DNA of 64,000 nucleotides. It comes from Pseudanabaena sp. PCC 6802 (GTDB lineage: Bacteria > Cyanobacteriota > Cyanobacteriia > Pseudanabaenales > Pseudanabaenaceae). How positions within the stretch are numbered: the first letter of the stretch is position 1; each line of letters begins with the position of its first letter. Of the stretch, positions 52,510 to 60,559 are shown one piece after another. The stretch covers positions 1,985,368 through 2,049,367 of the forward strand of contig NZ_KB235914.1 in the NCBI RefSeq assembly GCF_000332175.1. Reading direction: 5' to 3'. The position numbers and the translations under genes are program-made. The notes under the pieces were generated by a model that was given only the letters and a program-made list of their open reading frames with translations, had not been told where the DNA came from and searched no databases.

Positions 52510-53964
52510 CTATGCTTTCGACCAAATTTCGGGTGTAAAGTTGCCGTGCAAACCGTAGGGAACATGGTGTTTGAGATGCAGGGTGGCAACGGTTGGTGCT
52601 GTAATGTTTTGAGCATCCAGAATTACCACGTCAGAGCGATCGCTAGCGGCATCAAATACGATCGAGACTAACCAACCATCGTCTTCTGCCACCGCACCCG
52701 GACGAGGAATAAATACGGGTTCGCCCACAAACCCCCTAGGTGCAAAGCTATGCAGTTCTTGCTGACCTGTGTGCAGATCGACTTTGACAATTGCCTGGAG
52801 CGGTGCGTTCCCAGGTGTAGTGGGGGGCTGGGCGATCGCGCCCAGGTAAGCATATCGATACGGCTTTCCTACCAGCCGGGGGTTAATCGCGGGAAACTCG
52901 CAGGAACGTTCTACGATTAACTGGCGATCGACTTTACCGGAACGCAGATCGATATGAAAGCGCCAGAGTTGACCCGGAATTACGCGCTCGAAGTCAATTT
53001 CTTTGTAATTGGTATTCGGTTCGAGTTTGGGGTAGTCCCTGTAGCAAATGGAGTCAAGTATTACTGCATCATCCTGCTCGAAGGCATTGCAATGGTGAAA
53101 GATAAAACAGGGATCGGTAGTAAAGGTGCGGAGCTTGCCGTTGCGATCGAATAAGAGAATTTGGGTAGGTGTATTGGGTTTCAAATCTAAGCAAGCCCCC
53201 GCTGTTTTCATCCCGAATAGGAAGCCAAGGGGCTGAAACTCTACAGGATTCTGGGAAAAGATGCGGTAGTTGGGCGTGTAAGCGAAGTCGTGGAGAAAGC
53301 AAAATCCCGCTACCTTCTGCTGAAACTGCTCTGTCAAAACGCCATCAGGATCGATGCGATAAACCGAAATTTTGGACTTTGGCCCCGATTCAACTCCAAA
53401 GCCCCATAGATCGCCAGTCTCGGGATCGAGTTTGGGATGGGCTGTAAATACTTGACCGGTTTTTAGTACACCATTAAAACTCTCAATCCCTATGGTTTCT
53501 AGCGTGGCGGGATCGAGTTGGTAGGGGCGGCTGGCCTCCCATAAAGCTAGGAGCTTCTTAGCATGGTAGATTGCATTGGTATTGGCAATATTTTTGAATC
53601 GCAGGTCAAATATATTCTGCAACCAGCCACCTGGCTTCTGCGTGCCAAATACCCCCCGATACAAAATCCGTCCAGCCTCTTGTTCGGCTAAAAATTCCGG
53701 TGTTTTCACAAAACTGTTGGCAAAGTGGGCGCGCCCGTTGGCCAACGTAATGGCGCAGACCATGCCATCCCCATCAAATGGATGACCGTAAGCTTGCCCA
53801 TTCACGTCTAATAACCCTGGCCCATTGCGGAATAAGGTGCCAACCAGATTTTGGGGAATCGCACCATCGACATGCTCTATCCAGTACGAATTTTCCGTCC
53901 TTAAGGATTCATAGCCCTTTTGCCAGTCAGATTTTGAGAAAGTAGGGGTTACAGCCTGCACCAT
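52510..53964 (-). CDS. Carotenoid oxygenase (apocarotenoid-cleaving type)
   Basis: 484 residues, the usual length of this seven-bladed propeller family. Iron-coordinating His residues are expected in the blades; candidates are in FTAHPKLDPETGDLWGFG, FCFLHDFAYTPNY, FIFHHCNAF and the C-terminal PYGLHGNFTPE. The N-terminal GTLFRNGPGLLDVNG and HPFDGDGMVCAI are typical. It cleaves carotenoids or apocarotenoids with O2 at a conjugated double bond. Similarity to Synechocystis ACO (Diox1) is likely, but which carotenoid is cleaved is not known. It is divergent from psaK across 267 bases. Confidence 0.92.
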   Translation of the reverse strand: MVQAVTPTFSKSDWQKGYESLRTENSYWIEHVDGAIPQNLVGTLFRNGPGLLDVNGQAYGHPFDGDGMVCAITLANGRAHFANSFVKTPEFLAEQEAGRILYRGVFGTQKPGGWLQNIFDLRFKNIANTNAIYHAKKLLALWEASRPYQLDPATLETIGIESFNGVLKTGQVFTAHPKLDPETGDLWGFGVESGPKSKISVYRIDPDGVLTEQFQQKVAGFCFLHDFAYTPNYRIFSQNPVEFQPLGFLFGMKTAGACLDLKPNTPTQILLFDRNGKLRTFTTDPCFIFHHCNAFEQDDAVILDSICYRDYPKLEPNTNYKEIDFERVIPGQLWRFHIDLRSGKVDRQLIVERSCEFPAINPRLVGKPYRYAYLGAIAQPPTTPGNAPLQAIVKVDLHTGQQELHSFAPRGFVGEPVFIPRPGAVAEDDGWLVSIVFDAASDRSDVVILDAQNITAPTVATLHLKHHVPYGLHGNFTPEIWSKA

Positions 53965-54231
53965 AAACTTAAATTTAAAGATAAGTAAATTTTGATTACA
54001 TTTAGTTACGCCTACCTACACTATAAGGGAGACCCCCTGAAATGCAAGCAACTAATTAGTAATACGAAGTAGCGTTGCGGGCAGATCTGACTAAATTTAA
54101 CTACACCAACATCAATTTTTTTTGAGGAATGCAAAGTTTAATTAATTTAAATTGAGGGTAAATACTCAGCGTCCCCAATTCGGCATAGGATATTGGCAAA
54201 CAAAAGCATACTAAATAGCCTAAAGAAATTT

Positions 54232-54498
54232 ATGACAAATTTATTCCTGCTTGCCAGCGTTCCTGCAACACCCACCTGGTCAGTTAGTGTGGGTTTAGTT
54301 ATGATCGTCTGCAACCTGGTTGCCGTCTCCATCGGTCGCTATGCCATTCAGCAGAAGGGCGTTGGGCCTGCACTGCCAGCAGAAATGCCTGGTATGTTCC
54401 AAGGCTTTGGCGTACCGGAGTTACTCGCAACGGCAAGCTTTGGTCATATCCTGGGTGCTGGCATGATTTTGGGCCTTTCCCAAGCGGGCTTGCTCTAG
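54232..54498 (+). CDS. psaK: Photosystem I reaction centre subunit PsaK
   Basis: 88 residues from ATG 54232; a TTG frame extends to 54193 but is not needed. Two membrane segments are visible, WSVSVGLVMIVCNLVAVSIG (about 17-36) and LATASFGHILGAGMILGLS (about 65-84), joined by the polar loop RYAIQQKGVGPALPAEMPGM. PsaK sits at the edge of the PSI trimer, where it aids binding of antenna and state transitions. The conserved PSLPAEMPG-like loop and FGVPELLATASFGHILG segments confirm the family. Followed by a strong hairpin terminator. Confidence 0.96.
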   Translation: MTNLFLLASVPATPTWSVSVGLVMIVCNLVAVSIGRYAIQQKGVGPALPAEMPGMFQGFGVPELLATASFGHILGAGMILGLSQAGLL

Positions 54499-54559
54499 AT
54501 CTAAAAGTCCAGGTTCTGGTAACTAGAAAATCTTAAGAAACCTCTGTAAGAAGGTACTC

Positions 54560-54592
54560 CTGAAGGCAATAGCGTCATGCTATTGCCTTCAG
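54560..54592 (+). terminator. Hairpin terminator after psaK
   Basis: CTGAAGGCAATAGC and GCTATTGCCTTCAG form a perfect 14-bp stem with a 5-base loop, then TGTTT. It lies 61 bases after the psaK stop and suits a highly expressed photosystem gene. Confidence 0.85.
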
Positions 54593-54601
54593 TGTTTAAG
54601 A

Positions 54602-54690
54602 TTGCCTGGCGACTGGAAGTCGCGGCTACACAAACAAAGTCTACCTGCATAGACTCCAGGAAAAGGGGGGTAGCAAACCAGGATTTGGGA
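54602..54690 (+). repeat. Dispersed repeat, copy 2 (GACTGGAAGTCGC family)
   Basis: Begins TTGCCTGGCGACTGGAAGTC and contains GGCTACACAAACAAAGTCTA, a variable stem, and AACCAGGATTTGGGA. Same order and spacing as 13697-13786. It ends at the stop codon of the HAS-barrel gene. Confidence 0.75.
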
Positions 54691-55329
54691 TCAAACGTGA
54701 ACCTGGCTGAGAATAGCACCCAGGCGATCGTAGTCATCCTTAAGCAAAATGCTGAGGTTGCGACCCGCACCGACCAGCCACTCGCGATCGCACCCTCTCG
54801 CTTGGTAAACATCCCTCAAAACGGCTGCTACTAACTCATCTACTGGCGCTCCGCTTAGCTGCGTGAGGGTACGTAGAAAATATAGTTCTTCTGTAAATTC
54901 TTCGATTTCTTTAATATTGCAGGTATATACCGCCTGATGGATCTGTGGGGGGCGAGAGGGAAGGTGCTGGTAAACGCGATCGCCAACGACAAACCCCACA
55001 AGTGCCACCCTTATCTCGGTTTTGAGCATGGCAAAAATCTGCGGCTGCTGCTCTCTTAGCTCGGTCAAAGATAAGCCCAATGCCCTTGCTCTATGTACCG
55101 AGTCAATGGGAGCAGTTGTAGCGTGGTAAACCACACCATAGGTTACTCCAGTATTTTCTTCTTCGTTAATCGATTTCACCCAACTGCCGAAAGCTGGCAT
55201 GGTTGGGAAATTGAGTCCCTCCGGTTCCAAGCACTGAGCCATAAATTCAGCCGTCGAAGTTTCGACTACCTCAGCAATGCGATCGGGGTTAAGATTTGGG
55301 GCAGCATATTGGGGAAGTGGTAGGCGCAT
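54691..55329 (-). CDS. HAS-barrel domain protein
   Basis: 212 residues from ATG 55329 (MRLPLPQYA); an extension up to 55416 runs through a large inverted repeat and is unlikely to be translated. The N-terminal part (PDRIAEVVETSTAEFMAQCLE..PPFG-like..WVKS, GVTYGVVYHATTAPIDSVHR) fits the HAS-barrel fold found at the start of HerA-type ATPases and in small cyanobacterial proteins. It has no ATPase domain. Known cyanobacterial members are conserved but uncharacterised. It lies downstream of panB on the same strand, separated by a 15-bp inverted repeat. Confidence 0.75.
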   Translation of the reverse strand: MRLPLPQYAAPNLNPDRIAEVVETSTAEFMAQCLEPEGLNFPTMPAFGSWVKSINEEENTGVTYGVVYHATTAPIDSVHRARALGLSLTELREQQPQIFAMLKTEIRVALVGFVVGDRVYQHLPSRPPQIHQAVYTCNIKEIEEFTEELYFLRTLTQLSGAPVDELVAAVLRDVYQARGCDREWLVGAGRNLSILLKDDYDRLGAILSQVHV

Positions 55330-55363
55330 ATTTTTGAGTGATGGGTGATGGGCGATGGCGCAG

Positions 55364-55427
55364 GGGTTTAGCATTTGTTGAGAGCGATCGCGTTTGACGC
55401 AAAGATTATCGGACAAATGCTAAACCC
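55364..55427. repeat. 15-bp perfect inverted repeat between panB and the HAS-barrel gene
   Basis: GGGTTTAGCATTTGT (55364-55378) pairs with ACAAATGCTAAACCC (55413-55427), with a 34-base spacer containing a HIP1 site. The right arm touches the panB stop codon. It may terminate panB or be a small inserted palindrome. No T-run follows. Confidence 0.75.
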
Positions 55428-56219
55428 TTACGGGTGATGGGAGTTGGGGGGAAAAGTACGATCGCGTACGTCAGTGCAGTAATGCTCTACAGCTTTGGAG
55501 ATCGATGCGCGTAAGTCAACGTATTTGCGGGCGAAAGGTGGCTGCCAATCCGATAAGCCCAGCAAATCGTGGGTAACCAGAACCTGACCGTCGCAGCCGC
55601 TTCCTGCACCAATTCCTATTGTAGGAATAGTCAGTGCTTTGGTAATGCGATCGCCGAGAGCAGCGGGTATATTCTCCAACAAAACCGCAAATACTCCAGC
55701 TTCTGCCAGCGCTTGCGCTTGCTGGAAAATCTGCTCTGCTGTTTTCGGATCTTTGCCTTGAGGACGGTAGCCCAATTGATGGACGGACTGTGGCGTTAAG
55801 CCCAGGTGTCCCATGACTGGAATGCCCGCATGCACTAGCTTCGCGATCGTATTCACAAGATCCCGATAGCCTCCTTCTACCTTAATCCCTTGCGCATTTG
55901 TCTCTTTTAGCACTCGCCCTGCTGCATGTAGTGCCTGTTCGGGACTGCACTGGTAACTCAAAAATGGCAGATCCACTAGCAGTAAGGCACGATCCACACC
56001 GCGTCCGACCGCCTTGGCGTGGTGAATCATTTCATCTAACGTGACTGGCAATGTGGTTTTATGTCCCAGTGCCACCATTGCCAGCGAGTCACCCACAAGG
56101 ATAACGTCTACCCCAGCCGCATCAAGTATTTTAGCGATTGCATACTCCGTCGCCGTCAGCACTGCGATCGCTCTGCCTTCCTTTTTCCATGTTTGTAGTT
56201 GGGCAACGGTTACTGCCAT
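55428..56219 (-). CDS. panB: 3-methyl-2-oxobutanoate hydroxymethyltransferase
   Basis: 263 residues from ATG 56219 ([12 protein letters not shown]); the frame is open to 56252. First committed step of pantothenate synthesis, adding a hydroxymethyl group from 5,10-methylene-THF to ketoisovalerate. Motifs are [49 protein letters not shown] (metal site region), VEGGYRDLV and [20 protein letters not shown]-like, with the [22 protein letters not shown]-terminal segment. Other pan genes are not adjacent. It is divergent from petP over 58 bases, so their promoters overlap. Confidence 0.95.
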   Translation of the reverse strand: MAVTVAQLQTWKKEGRAIAVLTATEYAIAKILDAAGVDVILVGDSLAMVALGHKTTLPVTLDEMIHHAKAVGRGVDRALLLVDLPFLSYQCSPEQALHAAGRVLKETNAQGIKVEGGYRDLVNTIAKLVHAGIPVMGHLGLTPQSVHQLGYRPQGKDPKTAEQIFQQAQALAEAGVFAVLLENIPAALGDRITKALTIPTIGIGAGSGCDGQVLVTHDLLGLSDWQPPFARKYVDLRASISKAVEHYCTDVRDRTFPPNSHHP

Positions 56220-56277
56220 AATGTAAACTTTATTAAAGATTTCAAAAGTCAATCAATATCAAACTAGAACATTAAAT

Positions 56278-56475
56278 ATGCAAGTTGGTCAAAAAGTTCG
56301 CATTCGTGGTTTCCAAGATAAAGGCGCTCCTGAGTTTGCCAATAAAGTGGGAGAGGTTGGAATAATTAAAGAACCTAAGATTGTTGATGGTGGCAAAATG
56401 GGCTATATCGTCGCATTCAACGATAATGCGTCCACCTGGTTTTTTCAAGACGAACTAGAAGAAGTTTGGGCTTAA
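56278..56475 (+). CDS. petP: DUF2862 protein, PetP-like cytochrome b6f subunit
   Basis: 65 residues, an SH3-like small protein: VGQKVRIRGFQDKG, KVGEVGIIKEPKIVDG and AFNDNASTWFFQDELE are the family pattern. PetP (Ssr2998 in Synechocystis) binds the cytoplasmic side of cytochrome b6f and affects electron flow. Several DUF2862 paralogues exist, so PetP proper is likely but not certain. Its TAA shares one base with the ATG of the HU-like gene (TAATG), indicating translational coupling. Confidence 0.75.
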   Translation: MQVGQKVRIRGFQDKGAPEFANKVGEVGIIKEPKIVDGGKMGYIVAFNDNASTWFFQDELEEVWA

Positions 56476-56786
56476 TGGCCGATCTCAATCGCCAGGATAT
56501 CATTCGCGGCATGATGGCTGAGGTAGATGGTCTCAGCCATCGCATGGCCGCCGCCAGTTTAGAGGCAGCGATCTCTTGCATTTCTCAAGCCTTAATCGAA
56601 CATCAGTCAGTTACAATCAGCGACTTTGGTAAATTTGGCGTACGACAGCGTCGCGCGCGTCAGGGCATGCATCCCCACACCCACGCTCCCATCCAAATCC
56701 CCTCGGTCGCAGTACCTTACTTTTCCCCCAGCCCCGCATTGAAACAGCAAGTGAAGCATGGCTCTAATCCTGACATTTCTCGGTAA
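56475..56786 (+). CDS. HU/IHF-like DNA-binding protein
   Basis: 103 residues from ATG 56475. HU-type fold: N-terminal helices (LNRQDIIRGMMAEVDGLSHRMAAASLEAAISCISQALIE), then SVTISDFGKFGVRQRRARQGMHPHTHAPIQIPSVAVPYFSPSPALKQQV matching the beta arm (with P at the tip region) and last helix. It bends DNA non-specifically, or may be a divergent IHF-like member. It is not the canonical 90-residue cyanobacterial HU. It starts at the last base of the petP gene and overlaps the next gene by 29 bases, an unusually tight cluster. Confidence 0.85.
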   Translation: MADLNRQDIIRGMMAEVDGLSHRMAAASLEAAISCISQALIEHQSVTISDFGKFGVRQRRARQGMHPHTHAPIQIPSVAVPYFSPSPALKQQVKHGSNPDISR

Positions 56787-57816
56787 AGGTGGCGTAGGTA
56801 AGACCACGGTAGCGATCGCGGCAGCTAGATCTTTTGCACGGCAGGGCAAGCGCGTATTGTTGGTCGGTCAGCAGGCAGGGCCGAGCCTGAGCCAGATGCT
56901 GGGAGTCGATCTAGACTGCGATGCCAAAGAGGTAATGACGGGATTTAATGCCGTGCATCTAGAATCGACGACGCTTCTGGAGCGCTACTGGGAAAAGATG
57001 AAAAACTTGGAAAGCCAGTACCTGCGCACGCCATTTTTTAAAGAAGTTTACGGGCAAGAACTGGGGATATTACCTGGCATGGATACGGCGCTCGGTTTGA
57101 GTTTTCTGCGCGAGCGCGATGCGGAAGGTAAATACGACGTGCTGATTTACGATGGCATCGGCGATCTGATTGCGCTGCGCATGTTAGGGATGCCGGAAAT
57201 TTTGGGATGGTATTTGCGGCGCTTTCGTCTAGTGCTGACTGGTTCGGCGATCGGGCAAGCTTTATCTCCATTTGTAGAGCCAATTTTGCGGAGCGTCCTT
57301 CAGGTTTCGGCTACAGAAGACATTACGCAGCAAGCGGGGCAAATGACGGATGTGTTGTCTAGAGGGCAGCAAGCTGTCAGCAATCCCGATCGCGTGGCTG
57401 CCTACCTGGTTACTACTAGCGATGCGATCGCCATTAGTACGGCAAAGTATATGTGGGGCAGCGCCCAGCAGGTGGGTCTGACCGTGGGTGGCGTATTCGC
57501 GCGGGGGCACGTAGCAGCGGATGAGTTTGCGCCGTTGCCAGTGGAAGCGATCGCCGAAAACCTCACTGAATTAGCGATTCCAATGGCAGCTAACCTCGCA
57601 CCCGCCCCGATGGCAATTGATGTCAGTACCCGTCAAGTGAGGCTATTTTTACCCACATTTGACAAACGCCAGGTTAAACTAATCCAGTCGGGGCCAGAAG
57701 TTACGATCGAAGCTGGCGATCAGAGACGCAATATTTTTCTGCCACCGGAGCTAGTTGGAAAGCAAGCTACAGGTGCTAAATTTCAAGATAGCTATCTAAT
57801 CATTTCTTTTGGCTAG
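56758..57816 (+). CDS. ArsA/Get3-like ATPase with HSP20-like C-terminus
   Basis: 352 residues. Deviant Walker A FLGKGGVGKTTVAIAAA at residues 7-23 marks it as SIMIBI ATPase of the ArsA/Get3 type. The C-terminal about 70 residues (VRLFLPTFDKRQVKLIQSGPEVTIEAGDQRRNIFLPPEL) form the alpha-crystallin-like domain seen in the cyanobacterial ArsA_HSP20 group. Get3 proteins chaperone membrane proteins; the Get3d type of phototrophs binds a still unknown client. Arsenite transport is unlikely because the Cys pair needed is not visible. The ATG lies 29 bases inside the HU-like gene. Fits the Get3d description, by memory. Confidence 0.82.
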   Translation: MALILTFLGKGGVGKTTVAIAAARSFARQGKRVLLVGQQAGPSLSQMLGVDLDCDAKEVMTGFNAVHLESTTLLERYWEKMKNLESQYLRTPFFKEVYGQELGILPGMDTALGLSFLRERDAEGKYDVLIYDGIGDLIALRMLGMPEILGWYLRRFRLVLTGSAIGQALSPFVEPILRSVLQVSATEDITQQAGQMTDVLSRGQQAVSNPDRVAAYLVTTSDAIAISTAKYMWGSAQQVGLTVGGVFARGHVAADEFAPLPVEAIAENLTELAIPMAANLAPAPMAIDVSTRQVRLFLPTFDKRQVKLIQSGPEVTIEAGDQRRNIFLPPELVGKQATGAKFQDSYLIISFG

Positions 57817-57839
57817 CCACGGTTAGTTAAACTTCTATA

Positions 57840-57940
57840 TAGCGATCGTAAATCATTTACGAACGGGGTGCAGGGGTAGAACCCCTGCGTGGGGCTGTGC
57901 CCCAACATCCCCCTTTTTCAAAAATCATTTACGATCGCTA
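57840..57940. repeat. TAGC...GCTA inverted-repeat element, copy B2
   Basis: TA flanks at 57838-57839 and 57941-57942. Ends TAGCGATCGTAAATCATTTA and, reversed, TAGCGATCGTAAATGATTTT. The core CAGGGGTAGAACCCCTG and GGGGCTGTGCCCC is shared with copy B1 at 34562. Confidence 0.88.
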
Positions 57941-57974
57941 TAGAATAACTGGTTCTTTCCAGTAGGTGAACAGC

Positions 57975-58643
57975 ATGGTTACAGTTCTAAAACAGCCATT
58001 AGCAATTCCGCCGTTAGAAAATGGAGATCGTCTATCTCGGTCTGAATTTGAGCGGCGCTACCAGGCAATGGTCAACATCAAAAAAGCCGAACTGATTGAA
58101 GGAGTTACCTACATGGCATCGCCGTTGAGGTTGAGAAGTCATGGCGAACCGCATGGCTTATTAACTACTTGGCTCGGAACCTACAAGGCGTTTACTGTAG
58201 GTGCGATTTTAGGAATCGAACCTACAGTAAGATTGGATCGCGACAATGAGCCACAACCAGATGCGGTGCTATTCATTCCCGGTCGGCAAGCCGTAATTGA
58301 TGCCGATGATTACATTACCGGCGCGCCGGAACTTGTGGTAGAGGTGGCAGCTAGCAGCGTGGCGATCGATCTACATGATAAAAAGCGGGCGTATCGACGC
58401 TGTGGCGTACAGGAATACATTGTATGGCGCACGTTGGACGGGGAACTGGACTGGTTTGTGCTAGAAGCAGACGATTACGTGACTTTACCAACCGACGAAC
58501 AGGGCATTTGCCGCAGTCGAGTATTTCCAGGTTTGTGGTTAGCGGTAGCAGCATTGCTTTCTGGCGATCTCGCAACCGTGCTATCGGTATTGCAAACTGG
58601 ATTATCGACACCGGAGTATCGGGAATTTGTCGAACATTTATAG
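57975..58643 (+). CDS. Uma2-family putative endonuclease (DUF820)
   Basis: 222 residues from ATG 57975; a GTG 9 bases upstream is possible. The PD-(D/E)XK pattern is visible: the Asp in PDAVLFIP, the Glu in PELVVEVAASS and the Lys in HDKKRAYRRCGVQEYIVW. Uma2 proteins are extremely numerous in cyanobacteria and are thought to be nucleases related to transposition or defence; no activity has been shown as far as I know. It lies 8 bases before the ABC permease, but a functional link is not implied. A TAGC element lies 34 bases upstream. Confidence 0.88.
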   Translation: MVTVLKQPLAIPPLENGDRLSRSEFERRYQAMVNIKKAELIEGVTYMASPLRLRSHGEPHGLLTTWLGTYKAFTVGAILGIEPTVRLDRDNEPQPDAVLFIPGRQAVIDADDYITGAPELVVEVAASSVAIDLHDKKRAYRRCGVQEYIVWRTLDGELDWFVLEADDYVTLPTDEQGICRSRVFPGLWLAVAALLSGDLATVLSVLQTGLSTPEYREFVEHL

Positions 58644-58651
58644 GAAACCGC

Positions 58652-59842
58652 ATGGAACCACAGCAAACTATTGAAAGTCGTCTGCCGCCAATTACACCCA
58701 ACGATCCGGTGCAATGGATGCGAGCCAATTTGTTTAGTAGTTGGTTTAATAGCATCCTGACAGTACTGTGCTTGCTGTTTATCTACAAGGTCGCTACTGG
58801 TGCTTGGGTATGGGCAACTGGTACCGCCCAATGGGAGGTATTAAGCGTTAATCTCTACCAATTTTTTATTGGGCGCTATCCGATCGATCAAGCTGCCAGG
58901 CTTTGGGGTGTAACGACTTTATTATCTCTGCTTTCAGGTTTATCCTGGGGCATTTGGGGTAGGTTCAGCCGTGGAGTGGCCATATTCGTCGGTGCTGTAC
59001 CCGTGGCGCTGTTGGCATTGCTGCCGATCGCTCTCATGGACAAAGTATGGATTTTAGCGATCGGTGCCACGGTATTTGCTGGTTTCTTTGCAGGACAAAA
59101 ACTCAAACCTGTTGTTGGGAATTGGCTATTTGCAATCTGGCTGCTGTCATTTCCATTACTAATTTGGTTAATTGGTGGTGGTATTGGGCTGAGGGTGGTT
59201 CCAGATAATCTATGGAATGGTTTACTATTAACCGTTTTGATGGCTGTGGGTGGTATTTTTCTCTCCTTCCCGTTGGGAGTATTGTTGGCGTTGGGCAGAC
59301 AAAGCACGATGCCCATATTTCGCTGGTTCAGCACGATCTACATCGAGGTGGTGCGCGGCTTGCCCCTGATCGGTATTTTGTTCATGGCACAGGTGATGTT
59401 TCCGTTGCTGTTGCCGCCAGGGGTAGAAGTATCGCGAGTCATCCGTGCCGTGATGGGATTTGTCCTGTTTAGCGCTGCCTATCTCGCCGAAAACGTACGC
59501 GGCGGCCTGCAAGCGATTCCACGCGGACAAATAGAAGCAGCAAAGGCGTTGGGTTTAAATGTGGTGCAGACAGTGTTGCTGATTGTTTTGCCGCAGGCAC
59601 TAAAAGCAGTAATTCCGGCGATCGTCGGTCAGTTTATCGGTTTGTTTAAGGATACTTCTCTAGTTGCGATCGTCGGTCTGGTAGATTTGATGGGAGTTTG
59701 CCGCACGATTCTGGCACAACCCGACTACATCGGCAGATATGCGGAAGTGTATCTATTTGCTGCTTTAATCTACTGGATTTTCTGTTACTCTATGTCCTTG
59801 GGTAGCCGCAAACTAGAGAAATCCCTCGCATCTAGTTCCTAG
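58652..59842 (+). CDS. Polar amino-acid ABC transporter permease (NatH/GlnP type)
   Basis: 396 residues from ATG 58652; the frame is open further upstream within the Uma2 gene but has no sense there. Multiple membrane helices are present: an N-terminal pair of helices about 45-160 plus further helices, then the BPD permease domain with the EAA-loop AENVRGGLQAIPRGQIEAAKALGLNVVQTVLLIVLPQAL near residue 300. The domain is typical of glutamate, glutamine and basic amino acid uptake systems; in Anabaena the similar protein is NatH. The ATPase and binding protein are not in the window, though cyanobacterial transporters of this type are often split. Confidence 0.9.
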   Translation: MEPQQTIESRLPPITPNDPVQWMRANLFSSWFNSILTVLCLLFIYKVATGAWVWATGTAQWEVLSVNLYQFFIGRYPIDQAARLWGVTTLLSLLSGLSWGIWGRFSRGVAIFVGAVPVALLALLPIALMDKVWILAIGATVFAGFFAGQKLKPVVGNWLFAIWLLSFPLLIWLIGGGIGLRVVPDNLWNGLLLTVLMAVGGIFLSFPLGVLLALGRQSTMPIFRWFSTIYIEVVRGLPLIGILFMAQVMFPLLLPPGVEVSRVIRAVMGFVLFSAAYLAENVRGGLQAIPRGQIEAAKALGLNVVQTVLLIVLPQALKAVIPAIVGQFIGLFKDTSLVAIVGLVDLMGVCRTILAQPDYIGRYAEVYLFAALIYWIFCYSMSLGSRKLEKSLASSS

Positions 59843-59916
59843 GGCTAGCAGACAGGTACGAGGCGCTGCCCCTACAATTATCGGTTATTATAGGGATAAT
59901 TGGTGCGAGTTTGGAA

Positions 59917-60537
59917 TCAATTTAGATTCTTCTCACATGTTTGGAAGATATAATGCAAGCCTCCTAGCAGCACGGGTGGGTCGCCCAAGGAGTAAACCGA
60001 GGACTCAAAGACCTGACCGTCCAAGCTGAGTTTGTAAAACATCCAACTTTGAGCATTTGTGATAATCCCCATAATATCGATCTCTTTGCCTATTTGACGA
60101 TTTCCCCACTGACATGCCTGCATTTCCACCAGACACTGCGCTAAGCCTTGCTCGAAGTCGTCTTTCTTGGCTTCCACAATGCAAGCAAAAGGAGCTTCCA
60201 AGTAATCTTTCTTCGCGGCAATCAGGTAGTCAGCATTACCAATCAGCACGTCGCTTTCTAATCTAGCACCCTTCCAAATCTTGAGACTATGAATATCTTC
60301 CATTGCCTCCTCGCAAAAAGCGTCGATTAGCAATTTCTTCGACTCTTCATAACTGCGCAAGTCAAAATGTCGCTGTAGCCTGTCTAATCTTTGCTTAAAG
60401 AAATCACTCGGCGCGATCGCTTTACTTTCAAATACCCAGGGCACCAAAGTAGTTATGCCTAGTTGTTTATACGCTGCGATCGCGTTAAAACTAGAGAAGT
60501 TTTTCTTTTTGGATTTTGGTATTTTTACAGCTTTCAC
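59917..60537 (-). CDS. PD-(D/E)XK-like protein of unknown function
   Basis: 206 residues. The core VLIGNADYLIAAKKDYLEAPFACIVEAKKDDFEQGLAQCLVEMQAC (residues about 105-150) has the Asp-(x)n-Glu-x-Lys order of PD-(D/E)XK nucleases, and a following helix with Gln. The N-terminal about 80 residues are helical and basic (KAVKIPKSKKKNFSSF). Similar small proteins occur widely in cyanobacteria and have no known role. It is probably cotranscribed with ppk, which lies 22 bases upstream on the same strand; this could be chance. Confidence 0.6.
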   Translation of the reverse strand: MKAVKIPKSKKKNFSSFNAIAAYKQLGITTLVPWVFESKAIAPSDFFKQRLDRLQRHFDLRSYEESKKLLIDAFCEEAMEDIHSLKIWKGARLESDVLIGNADYLIAAKKDYLEAPFACIVEAKKDDFEQGLAQCLVEMQACQWGNRQIGKEIDIMGIITNAQSWMFYKLSLDGQVFESSVYSLGDPPVLLGGLHYIFQTCEKNLN

Positions 60538-60559
60538 GACTGCCTCCTGCTAATTTTAT

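Noticed and set aside
54193-54231. Extended psaK start at a TTG codon
   Set aside because: The ATG at 54232 gives the standard PsaK length.
58424-58651. N-terminal extension of the amino-acid permease
   Set aside because: It would overlap the Uma2 gene in another frame and has no permease-like sequence; ATG 58652 gives a natural start.
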